From Chlorops oryzae (taxonomy: Eukaryota > Arthropoda > Insecta > Diptera > Chloropidae), in contig CM035807.1 in NCBI GenBank assembly GCA_020466095.1, positions 27,546,382 through 27,610,381 of the forward strand: a stretch of 64,000 bases of DNA, given 5' to 3'. The notes under the pieces are model-generated. The model did not search any database and was not told the DNA's origin. It saw only the letters and a program-made list of their open reading frames with translations. Position 1 is the first letter of the stretch. Each line of letters opens with the position of its first letter. Shown piece by piece: positions 33,401 to 43,299 of the stretch. Made by a program: the position numbers and the translations under genes.

Positions 33401-35475
33401 TGCAACAAAAATTATTGATAAGATTTCATAACCATGAAATATCCTCTTATGTCAACTTCTATTCAATTACATACCTTATGATAGACCCCCTTTTGTCACG
33501 CCTACTTTTGCAGTTTTGTCTCGTAAAATGTAGATTTTCATAACATACCCTAGTACTGGAGGTGCCCTTAGAAATGGACCCATAAAATAAATTTTTGTAG
33601 AACATTTAATTGACTATTGAGGAAGTCCATGCCAACTTAAGCCCAAGTCCCATTAGAGTAAATTCACTGGAGGTACCTTAAAAAAGTGTCCGATCGGGTC
33701 CACTTATTCGCCAAGGCGCATCCCAAATTTGGTCACGATAGCTTCTTCGATAAGAAAACTGAATACAGGTGGACATGCAGACAGACAGACGGACGGACAT
33801 GTCTAAATCGAATCTCGTAGTGACGCTGATCATTTCCAGATACATTTTGTATGGTCTATCTCAAGCGATTCTGGTTGTCATACACAGCCGACATAACATG
33901 GTTAAAGAAACATTTTTTTTATCCTATCACAACAATAGTTTAGGAGAACATCTTGAAGAAGGGTTGAATGTTGAATGGTTGAATGAGTTGGCACCATATG
34001 ATCTCTATCTTGCAAATAATGAACTCTGCAGTCCAAATTTATCTCCAACCATGATACAAGAAAACAAGATAGCGCCACTTGAGAGAGGAAACGTCACAAA
34101 CTCAAAATCACGATTCGTTGTTGTTGTTTCCCATGTTAAACCGGCTTTTTACTTTTCTGAATAGCATGGGAAACAACAACAATTTCTCGCTCAGTGACGT
34201 CACAAACTCAATTTTCGGCTCTCAAAGAGAGCCTCAAAATAGCGGTACTGGAGTGACGCTATCTTGTTTTCTTGTATCATGTCTCCAACTTAAATTGGAA
34301 GTGTTAAAGATATGCTAGGTCAGTAATATGACTCAATTTTTAACGTTAAGTGATTCACAATTCTTAAAGAATTAAGATCCATTAAGTGACTTCATGTCCC
34401 ATATCAGAGCAGACGGAGAAAAAAAACTTTTCCAATTGAAATTGAATCGAGTTGAATAACCAATTAGAAATCTCGTTAATTGCTTTAGAAGAGAATTAAA
34501 TTGATTGAATAAAAATGCGTATCAATTAAATTAAATTTTTGTGAATAAATTTCGTACTTCAATTTGAATGGAAAAACAATTTTTCATCCTCTCATTGCAA
34601 TTGGATTCGAAATGTTCTAATTTTCATTAATTGTCATATTTTCAGATGCCCGTAACAATTTATTACGAGAGCTTGTGCCCCGATAGCGCGAAATTCATTA
34701 GCGAAAGAGTTTACCCCGCCGTCAAGGGTGAATTGAAGGACTACGTTGACATAACATGGGTGCCCTTTGGAAAGTCATCGGTGAGTTCGAATCCAAAGTC
34801 TTTTCATTTCCAATTCAAATCGATTTATGGAAATTCAATGCGATTCCAACATGTATTGTTGTACAGTATCACACACAAGGTTCCGAGGTGAATTTCAACT
34901 GTCATCATGGACTCAATGAATGCTATGGCAACAAGGTGCATGCCTGTGCAATCGAGCACATTGAAGCGAATTCATACCAGACGGAATTCACACGGGAATC
35001 GTTGCTTTTGGACTTCATTAGCTGCATGATGAGAGCGGGAAAAAATTTCGATGACAATGTCTATCCAGGAGCAAAATGTGCTCGCGAAAGTCGCGTCAAT
35101 AGCTGGGAGATTATCCAACAATGCGCTAATTCCACCGAAGGCAGTCAGCTTTTGAAAAAGCATGGCGATACGACAAATATGTTCCAGAATCCTTTAGTAA
35201 GCGTACCGACCGTTGTTTTTAAGGATGTAAGTAGACAGACAATTAGATACAGAGAGCTTTCTTATATGTTATCACTGAACTGAATTTCTTTTCAGAAACA
35301 TGATCCAAAGGTGAACGAACGCGCCATGCACGATTTCCTCAGCGCTGCGTGCAGCTTCATTTCCCTGCCACAACCGAGAATCTGTGCTGCTCTGAACGGC
35401 GCCAGCGGCAATACATTCACCTATGGAATAACATTCCTGGCTGTCTTAGCATATGCTCTAAGAAAGATTTTTTAA
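27467..35475 (+). CDS. GILT1: GILT-family thiol reductase (gamma-interferon-inducible lysosomal thiol reductase-like)
   Basis: Four exons: 27467-27535, 34646-34780, 34867-35226 and 35296-35475, 247 residues. Exon 1 encodes only the signal peptide (MIQTTTFGLILLAIVAAANA). The active-site region is YYESLCPDSAKF, with C-P-D-S at residues 34-37: a CXXS in place of the CXXC of mammalian GILT. The GILT signature follows as CHHGLNECYGNKVHAC (residues 80-95), with His for the usual Gln at its second position. Further cysteines (C-M-M, K-C-A, Q-Q-C-A, A-A-C-S, R-I-C-A) are placed as in secreted GILTs. The C-terminus is hydrophobic (about residues 228-246), perhaps a membrane tail. Length matches insect GILT1 (about 250). 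AATAAA is near 35526. Intron 1 spans 7.1 kb and holds several mobile elements. The symbol rests on sequence pattern and remembered synteny with yellow-e genes. Confidence 0.9.
27536..29667. other. GILT intron 1, proximal part
   Basis: Mostly AT-rich. Near 28168-28180 there is a lone DINE-like terminal scrap (TGTGTCGAGGGTATATAAG). No internal exon was recognised; the small open frame at 27923-28165 does not resemble a known domain. Confidence 0.45.
29676..30237. mobile_element. TIR element with 8-bp TSD (hAT-like), 562 bp
   Basis: The ends TAGGGCGTTTCAGACGTGAA and (reverse complement of the right end) TAGGGCGTTTCAGACGTGAA are identical for 20 bases. The match continues imperfectly through GGCGGGGTCT. 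GTGCCCAT is duplicated exactly (29668-29675, 30238-30245). It lies inside GILT intron 1 and has no coding content. Confidence 0.92.
30707..30800. mobile_element. 94-bp MITE with long TIRs
   Basis: The left end GGGCTGCATTCGACTTTCCG and right-end reverse complement GGGCTGCAATCAGCTGTTCT are inverted repeats of about 27 bases with several mismatches, both running into a GGCAT word. No clear target duplication. Confidence 0.55.
30917..31153. mobile_element. Possible TIR element, CCCTGCA ends
   Basis: The left end ACCCTGCAGTAAATATG and the right end CATTAATGCAGGGT form a short imperfect inverted repeat around a GC-richer interior of tandem GGTC words (GACCGGTCCTGGGTCGATCG). The left end recurs at 19916. 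Target duplication is unclear. Confidence 0.45.
32971..33410. mobile_element. hAT-like element with CCGG-rich subterminal repeats
   Basis: The left end TAGTGCTGCAACGGATA resembles known hAT ends. The right end, reverse-complemented, reads TTTTGTTGCAACGGATAT. TATCCGGCCGGAT and close variants repeat near both ends (32991-33010, 33330-33385). No convincing 8-bp duplication, so the right boundary is approximate. Confidence 0.6.
33537..33900 (+). mobile_element. mini-me/DINE-1-like element, subfamily 2, partly rearranged
   Basis: CATACCCTAGTACTGGAGGT opens it. GTCCGATCGGGTCCACTTAT, a GACAGACAGACGGACGGACA microsatellite, CATGTCTAAATCGAATCTCG, GTGACGCTGATCATTTCCAG and TTTTGTATGGTCTATCTC follow. The terminal hairpin is missing. 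Confidence 0.7.
34050..34281. mobile_element. hAT-like MITE (232 bp) with 8-bp TSD, in GILT intron 1
   Basis: The inverted ends are about 29 bases long, starting CATGATACAAGAAAACAAGA and differing at one or two positions. TCTCCAAC is duplicated exactly outside (34042-34049, 34282-34289). A second, inner inverted repeat CATGGGAAACAACAAC lies near the centre. It ends 364 bases before GILT exon 2. Confidence 0.93.
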
Positions 35476-35984
35476 GAGACGCAAAAAAAGCCACAAACTA
35501 AAGCTTTAAGAACATTCAAAGTCCAAAATAAAAATTAGCAACAATGTCATTTAATCGAGTCCGTCCCTGTTTTTTTTTTTTTTAATAATGTAACCTTATC
35601 GACTTTTTTCAATGTTTTATGCTTATTGAAATTATCCTGTACGTGTTGTTCGAAAAAAAAAAAAATAAAAATATTTCCAAAAAAGTAAAAATCAAAGCTA
35701 TAAATAAAAAAAAATAGTATGTTTCAAAAATGATGAAATCTTCGAAAGTCTTTGTAGAAACTTAAAGGCACTCATACGACGTTCCCAAATGGAGGTTAAC
35801 AATATTTTTTCTTCCCACAAAATTTATCATTAAAAGTTACTAAGTGCCTTTGACACACTAAAATACAATATTGTAAAATAATTTTCCATAGAAATCAAGT
35901 TAAGAATCATAGTTCGCCAAAAATTAGGATAGGCTTTTATCCAAAACTTAGGAAATAGATCAAATTATGAACATTTTCTCGGCA
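35476..35984. other. GILT 3' UTR and AT-rich flank
   Basis: The poly-A signal AATAAA is near 35526, followed by T- and A-runs (35570-35583, 35653-35665). Nothing else was recognised. Confidence 0.5.
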
Positions 35985-36410
35985 AACAGATGGGTCCTCA
36001 TTGATGTCCCAGCGGTAAATTATCTCCTGCATGACAAAGTCATCAGTGACATCATCGATGACAGTATTATGCAAGACACCTTGGGATACATTTTTACAAT
36101 TTGCAAAATATTCAAAGAGACGACAAAGAAGAGAGTATTCAACTGGCTTCTATAAATTGACATTTAGAGAGATAAGAGAATGTGCTGCTCTCAAATGGTT
36201 TTTTCGCCATCGCCCCCCCTATAATGACATGTCATGCTTGGAGTCACCAGTGGCATTTTCTAATCCCACGATGACAAGTCACGGGTGAAATCCCTGTTCA
36301 ACTTCTGTACAAATGTCATACAAAATGTCCTACGAAATCGCATGCCTTGCGTCTCCAAAGTCACCCTGAATTCATCGATGATGTCAGAGGGACCTTTCCC
36401 TCTGGGGAAT
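35985..36410. repeat. Dispersed repeat, copy 1 (copy 2 at about 52310-53300)
   Basis: It shares GACAAAGTCATCAGTGA, CCTTGGG-A-ACAT, CTCTCAAAT then TTTTTCGC-ATCGC, and a GACATTT/CCTTCTGG-like end with the region near 52320-53290. The copies are divergent. The right edge coincides with the start of the TIR element at 36411, which may have inserted into it. Confidence 0.5.
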
Positions 36411-37319
36411 CCCAGCAAGCAAATTTCGGAGCACTCCGAATTATGTGTCTAAAAAGAGCCTTATTTAAGAGCGTTTAATGAGTAAACACATAAAATGGAG
36501 CATTTTCGGAGCATGTTCAGTTCTTTTTTTAGTCCTTATCTGAGCGTTTTCAGAGTTGACTGGTTCGGTTGAAAAATCTGCGAAAAATGACGGGATGCCC
36601 AAAAATGCGATATGCAAATTTTCAGTTGTGCTTTTCAGTTCTGGTTGAATTTCGATGCGAAAGGTGTGTAAGTAGCCAATGTGACAATTATAAAATTTAA
36701 ATTTTAACCGGGAAAAAAAGAAAAATTAAATAAAATGAGTAGTGCCCAAAGGTCAAGCCGGAAGGAGTGCATTAAAATCATCAAGGAGCGAGCTCATAGG
36801 AGAGAAACGACTCCGCAGCCAGTCTTCGTTTTTAAGTTTTGTTTATTTTAATTAAAGAATGTGAATTTTTATTTTTTTACTTTTTTTAATAAGTATTGTT
36901 AGTTATTATTATTAAAAGTGTTATTTACAAAAATTTAAATAATTTCGTTTCTTTCTAAAGTGCACAGATAAGTGCACAGTTTACTGTACTTTTTGCAATT
37001 ACATCTGCACTTCAATATGTGTGATAAAAGAGCCTTTTAGGAGGTGATTCAGTAGCGTTTCAAGTGCCTAGAAAATTATCTTTTAGGTGCCTTTTATGAG
37101 GTTTTATGTGCTTCATTGGGAGGGTGAAAGCACTTTTTTCTGAGTCCGAAAAGAGTCAGATCAGGCTAATATATTATCCACATAAAGTGCGACCGCTGTC
37201 ATAGAAAAAAACGCTCATTTCGGACTCTTTTTCGTGCACGTTATGACGGTCAATGCTCATAAAAAAGTCGACAAAAAGTGTACAAAAAGTGTCCGAAAAC
37301 GCTCATATTGCATGCTGGG
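36411..37319. mobile_element. TIR element of the CCCAGCA family (909 bp)
   Basis: The ends CCCAGCAAGCAAATTTCGGAG and (reverse complement) CCCAGCATGCAATATGAGCG are imperfect inverted repeats. Subterminal words GGAGCATTTTCGG/CCGAAAACGCTC repeat inside. The 172-bp element at 1735 has related ends. A 38-codon open frame near 36735-36851 is too short to identify. No clear target duplication. Confidence 0.6.
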
Positions 37320-37599
37320 ATGCTCGAAACAAATACTCCTTTAATTAAATATTTCAGTGCTTTGGTATGAGTTGCTCGATAAGTTTTGTTTAAGGACGTC
37401 GGACCAACTATGCAGTCATAGCTCGGCAGGGCTGTTTCTTACTTAAAACTAATTTCCTCGAATCGGTCAGCTTTTTATATCGCTTGGCATGGTGGGATAG
37501 ACATCTTTAAAGAATGGCATTCATGGATGACAAACTTCTAGATGCAACTCTTACATGAAAATTTACTAAGGCACAACTAAAATAAGTAACGATATAATA

Positions 37600-37970
37600 C
37601 CCTGTGGGAACGAAGACAGTTAGTTCAATAAAAAATTTAGTTTTTCAATCAGTTGGAAAACAAACTGTTCTAAAACTAACTGAAATTATATGCAGTCAAC
37701 AGTCAGTTTGTGACTAAAATGAGGAAGAAAAAGAAGAAGAAGAAATACTACTTTGATTTTTAATGTAATTTTTTTTAATGCAATTTGGAATAAAGTAATT
37801 TTCAACTAGTTGAAAAGATATGCAGAACTGGACAATTGACTTACTCGTAGGACACCGTAATGCTAAAAAGGTTAGTTCGCTCCATACAAAAAAGTCAGAA
37901 TTTCAACTAGCTGTCACTGAGAATCAACTAATTTTAAATTAGTTTAAAATTAGTTGAAATTCCTATCGGG
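37600..37970. mobile_element. TA-flanked TIR element (371 bp)
   Basis: The left end CCCTGTGGGAA and the right-end reverse complement CCCGATAGGAA are imperfect inverted repeats directly inside TA dinucleotides (37598-37599, 37971-37972). The interior is rich in CAGTTAGTT/AACTAGTTG words. A partial relative sits at 7071-7238. Confidence 0.55.
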
Positions 37971-37999
37971 TAGTAAGATGAGCTTGACAATACAATATT

Positions 38000-39144
38000 A
38001 AAAATAAGAATGGCCATGAAAGGACCTCATATGCGGAATTCTGTTATTTTATGAAATGTGTACCTATTGCGAGGCAATTTTCAAATTACATTGAAGACCT
38101 TAAAATATGTTTAAATTTGAAAATATTTTAAACAGCTTCAGGCTACGGGAATTTTTTATGATTTTCTAACAGTACCGAGCACTCAAAGTACCCGCAAAAA
38201 CCATCTGACCCGGCCCATTCTTGAGTGTGACGCTGAGCATTTTTTTATACTTATTTCTGTTTTTTGTCTATTTCGAGTAGCTTTGGTTGTCCAAAAGCCC
38301 TGACCGTGAGCGGGGACACTATTCATAGCTCCAATTGCTGGTTAGACTAATAAAAACATCACCAACATTTTAAAAGGCCGTCACAATATGCTAGGCCAGC
38401 ATTGCTAGCTGAATAATGTTATGAGAAAGAAAGTCTGATCTTTATCTGTGGTCATGTGGCATAAAAGTTTATGTCGAAAAATACTGTTTTGAGATGTCCG
38501 CATTTTCCCACATTTTTTATTACACTTCAAAAAATTTTTCACTTGTCGCATTATTAATAAGTTTTAGAAAGAGAACAATGGCAATTTACATTAATATTTT
38601 CATAAATAAAGAAGTTGGAGCGCATTTTCTACGTAAGCGTTTTCTCGATACTTATAAAAAAATTCAAATTTTTCCTCACATAAAATTACTAAAGCACTTC
38701 TGTTGAAGTGAAAACTATGTGCTACGCATTTTTAAGTCAATATAAGCTATGCCAAAGCAAAAGGATGGTAATAAGTAAACAGAATTAAGGTCAAATAAGA
38801 TGGTTTTTCAAGCACAAAACTGTTTCAAAAAACGTGAGTTTAAAAGTTAATTCAGATAACTTCGTAAGATTCATGATTTATGAAAACGGATTAAGCACAC
38901 ATTAGCGCCCTGGCATCCTTATAGCTCTTTAGCCAGGAACTCAATTCTTGCTTATATTCAAAATCATTTGGAATTTTAAGCAGATGTTGGAATAAGTTTT
39001 GGTGGCTCATTTGAAATCATATGATTCACCTTGAGTGGACCACTTTTTTGATATTTCCCTCGTTTGGTCTACTCAAGGTTGTCTCTCGATGTAAAAATTT
39101 TGAAAAAATGTAATTATGCAATTTTCACTTGTTTTTTTTTTCAA
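38000..39144. other. Intergenic, with a decayed DINE-like scrap
   Basis: About 38160-38290 keeps the skeleton of a mini-me/DINE-like 3' half (ACTCAAAGTACCC, CCGGCCCATTCTTGAG, GTGACGCTGAGCATTT, TGTCTATTTCGAGTAG). The remainder is unremarkable and has no exon. Confidence 0.4.
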
Positions 39145-39155
39145 TACTGCGTACT

Positions 39156-41220
39156 AGGCTGGGTCGTTTTTACGAAAGTTGTATGATCGCGTTGGAATAG
39201 TAAAATTATGTTTCCTTATGTATAAAAAATAATTTTGTGTAAAAAAAAATTCAAAATAAGCTGCATCTTCATACCGCGCAAGCGGATTGAAAGTTGGAAA
39301 AAAAAATTTATATGAGATTTTTCCGACTTCAATGATAAAATTTAGAATTTCTCAGCTTTAATCTCATTTTTTAAATACATTATGTTCCCAGATATTTTTG
39401 GTCATAAAACTATCTTTCAAAGGAAAGCAACGAAACTACGATCGACCAAAATTTTACGGAGATATGGTCGAAGAAACTCAGACCTGAGGAAATTGCTCCA
39501 AGACATGCCAAAAATGTGTTCGAACCTATCAATTTTGTAACCATTTGGAAGAAGGCATATTGCCATTTCAAAAAAATCTTCCTTGAAGAAAATCGGTTAT
39601 TTCATAAGGTTGTTATAACAATTTATATATTTATCTATTTATCGGTTTCATTTCAGAACGTGCCCTGAAAAAAAAGTCCATGAAAGTTTAAAATCCTTCT
39701 ACTTGAGCTCGAACAGGAAAAAACAACGCTCAATTACGATTATAGATTTTTTAAATCGGTTCACAGAAACCAAAGTTACACGGCTTTGAAATTGGACAAT
39801 TTATTATTTTTTAAATCCGGTGTTAGTTTAAAAAAATGCCGAAAAGTATACTACATTTTTTTTTTGATTCGATAATGAGCTCATGTTTGGGAAAAATATA
39901 TAGCAAATCATACCCGACAAACTCTGTGTCGAGGGTATATGGCATTTTTTCGTCCGTACTCGAGATAGACTTAAAAAAAATTTATATAGAAATGGTTGTG
40001 ATTTTCGCAACAGACCCTAGTACTGGAGGTACCCCTAAAAATGTTCCGATCGGGTCCATACTCGAACTTGTTCTTACTCATGTGCTTGTGAGTACGCATA
40101 TCAAATTTCATCAAGATAGCTCAACTCCTTCGATAAAAAATCTGTATACAAACAGACGGACAGACAGACGTACAGACAGACAGGCAGACATGGCTAAACG
40201 GAATCTCCTGGTGACGCTTATCATTTCTATATATTATATATTTTGTATGGTCTATCTCGACTGGTTCTGGGTGTTACACACAACCACACAAACGTAATAT
40301 ACCCTCGACACAGAGTGTGTCGGGTATAAAAAACCGCAAATTGAATATATGGAATTTTCTGGTGATACTAACCATTTCTATATAAATTTTTTTTAAGTCT
40401 ATTCGAGTACGGACGAAAAAATGCCATATACCCTCGACACAGAGTTTGTCGGGTATGATTTGCTATATATTTTTCCCAAACATGAGCTCATTATCGAATC
40501 AAAAAAAAATGTAGTATACTTTTCGGCATTTTTTTAAACTAACACCGGATTTAAAAAATAATAAATTGTCCAATTTCAAAGCCGTGTAACTTTGGTTTCT
40601 GTGAACCGATTTAAAAAATCTATAATCGTAATTGAGCGTTGTTTTTTCCTGTTCGAGCTCAAGTAGAAGGATTTTAAACTTTCATGGACTTTTTTTTCAG
40701 GGCACGTTCTGAAATGAAACCGATAAATAGATAAATATATAAATTGTTATAACAACCTTATGAAATAACCGATTTTCTTCAAGGAAGATTTTTTTGAAAT
40801 GGCAATATGCCTTCTTCCAAATGGTTACAAAATTGATAGGTTCGAACACATTTTTGGCATGTCTTGGAGCAATTTCCTCAGGTCTGAGTTTCTTCGACCA
40901 TATCTCCGTAAAATTTTGGTCGATCGTAGTTTCGTTGCTTTCCTTTGAAAGATAGTTTTATGACCAAAAATATCTGGGAACATAATGTATTTAAAAAATG
41001 AGATTAAAGCTGAGAAATTCTAAATTTTATCATTGAAGTCGGAAAAATCTCATATAAATTTTTTTTTCCAACTTTCAATCCGCTTGCGCGGTATGAAGAT
41101 GCAGCTTATTTTGAATTTTTTTTTACACAAAATTATTTTTTATACATAAGGAAACATAATTTTACTATTACAACGCGATCATACAACTTTTTTTTTTATT
41201 CATATAAGAACGACCCACCC
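39156..41220. mobile_element. Foldback transposon: arms of about 840 bp, 11-bp flanking repeat
   Basis: The left arm (39156 to about 39997) and right arm (about 40370 to 41220) are near-identical inverted copies. I followed them base by base and saw only a few differences, concentrated at the outer ends. The outer ends read AGGCTGGGTCGTTTTTA and (reverse complement) AGGGTGGGTCGTTCTTA. The 11-mer TACTGCGTACT occurs directly outside both ends (39145-39155, 41221-41231). The 372-base spacer holds a DINE-like element, and both arms end inwards in DINE-like tails. No open reading frame of note. Long TIRs with a 9-11 bp target suggest a Mutator-like or FB-type element. Confidence 0.9.
40005..40330 (+). 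mobile_element. mini-me/DINE-1-like element, subfamily 2, in the foldback spacer
   Basis: Carries CAGACCCTAGTACTGGAGGT, GATCGGGTCCATACTCGAAC, a GACGGACAGACAGACG microsatellite, CATGGCTAAACGGAATCTCC, TTTTGTATGGTCTATCTCGA and the terminal hairpin ACCCTCGACACAGAGTGTGT with GGGTATAAAAAA. It is the best-preserved 3' half of subfamily 2 here. Confidence 0.8.
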
Positions 41221-41231
41221 TACTGCGTACT

Positions 41232-42198
41232 GAGGGAAAGAAAACAAATTTTTAGGGAAAAACTAATACTGTAGAATGTATGAAATCTTGGCGAAACTCC
41301 TTTCATCGGGCAAAATTTTCTATCAAGCTTTCAACAGAGTTCTCTAATCAAATTTAAGGTATTTGAAGGAGTTGTTCTCTTATTGAAAATAACTGTAAGG
41401 GTGAAATTTCCCAGAAATCGATGACTTTTCCTTGTTGGAAAAGTTTCCAAATGTCTCTCAATAAAAAAGATTCGAGGACTAGAGGGAACCTACAGTTAAT
41501 ATACGAAACATATTGATAATGATACTTTAAACACAGAGAGACTTTCATTGAATTTCTTGAAACTAATTGAATAAATATATATTAAAAGATTTACAGAGCT
41601 TTGATATTTTGATATATTGCTAGTCCCTTAAAATAATTAACCCTTTCCTGCATGGTAAAGTAAAACAATGGCAAATAATATTTTTTCGCAGGTTGTTGTC
41701 AGAAACCCTATATGCGATAAAGGGTTAATAGTTGAAAGAAAAAACTCAATTCCCACAAAGTAAATATTGCCACGAAGCACTTGTTTTCCAAAATACAATA
41801 TTATCGAATCTATTAGAATGAATTTTCACTGATTTAACAAATAATAAACAATATTTAATAAAGGGCAACCCCATCCGCTTATCGGTATCGCTATCAACAG
41901 TTCATCAAATATCCCTTCATATATTTAGATTACCTGTTAACTCACGACTTGGCAAGCGAATCATATTTTTATTATTTTCCTCAAATAATGATTTATGGGT
42001 TTCGAGTTGTGGCTTGTTGTAAACAAGCTGATAACAGCAGATCGTCGTTTTATTAATTTTTCATAAAGTCTCCTCGGTCAAATTTGATACTTGACGTGCA
42101 CCAGCGTATGGCAAGTAAATAAATTTCAATAACCCCATTGTCGATGGATTTTATTACCTTTTAAAGGATGATTTTTTTGTCAAAAGTAAAGTTCATCT
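41232..42198. other. Intergenic, no gene seen
   Basis: AT-rich. ACTGAGGGAAAGAAAACAAAT next to the foldback element resembles the sequence at 1450-1487, so the foldback probably landed in an older repeat. No exon recognised. Confidence 0.4.
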
Positions 42199-42330
42199 AG
42201 CCGGCCTCCGTGACGTAGTTGTTCGATATGCCAAATTACGACGCCGGATGCTCATGCGAGAGGCCCATGTGAGGCTCAAGTGTATCACCCTTGGTGGCAG
42301 CCACACTAACCAACCAACCAACCACCTCCT
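42199..42330 (+). repeat. tRNA-headed SINE, CCACACTAACC-tail type
   Basis: Starts AGCCGGCCTCCGTGACGTAGTTG (box A-like). After a degenerate box B region it ends TGGTGGCAGCCACACTAACC plus CAAC repeats. The tail is nearly the same as in the SINE at 50041-50270, which shows the two are one family despite different heads. Confidence 0.6.
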
Positions 42331-43299
42331 ATACTTAAAATCATGCAACAAAGACTCATTTGCTTGCAGTCAGTCAGAGACACCTTGCCTCTCTTTTGTC
42401 TTTATGAATGGCTTAAAAAAAAATCATGAATCAAAGGACATTAGGACGGTGGATTGTTTACTTTAATTAAATGAAATTCAGGACTTGAAATGAGATCAAA
42501 GTTTTCACATTACTGCATTCTGCAAGGATTACCTGACAACAAAGCTAGTTGATGTCCCTCGGAGATCTTTTCTATTCTTCGATAAAGGAGGAATGGACTT
42601 AGTGTACATAGGGAAGTCACAGTATTTTAAGACTGTGACGTTATGTAAAAAAGGTTCCTAGTTCTGGTCCTTAAAAATCCTAAGGATTTATCTTTTATTT
42701 TAGAAAAAATCTAAAAAAATCCCAAAAATCCCATAAATATCTTATAAACGATAAAAAAAATAGAGTGGATGACCTTTTTTTTTTGACCACTGACTGGTAT
42801 AGAAAATTATATAGCTTTATATAACCCAAAATAACCTTAATAAAACAGTGGCTTTAAATATTGTAAGCATTTTTGTGAGATTCCACAAATTATTTATGAT
42901 GGCCAGAAATGGTGAAAGACGACCTTGATCTTTATTTTTTTCATAACTTTCTCCAGTTCCGTGAGAATTGAAACAGAAATGAAAAACTTCATATAAACAA
43001 GTAAAGAAGTTTACATCGGCAAAGCCGATTGCACACATACCTTTTCCTCAGCCTAAAATATGTTAAAACATTACCTTAACGAAAATTCCTGCCGTTTTCG
43101 TTGTTCTAGCTTGGATATCTATTTATACCTTATCTGTACTTCGATTTAGGTTCTAAAACTCGAGATTATTATTAAGCACAGGCCGATAGCCTCGGAAGCT
43201 AGCGCCTCCTATTTTTTAAAGATTGCGTCTTAATTTATTAAGGCGCAATACACAAATAATAACAATAATAATAATAATATTATTAAGCAAAAAAATTTC

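Noticed and set aside
33769..34164. 131-residue open frame in GILT intron 1
   Set aside because: Runs from a DINE-like microsatellite into the 34050 MITE; composite of two repeats.
36735..36851. 38-codon ATG open frame (MSSAQRSSRKECIK...)
   Set aside because: Sits inside a TIR element, too short and with no recognised domain or splice partner.
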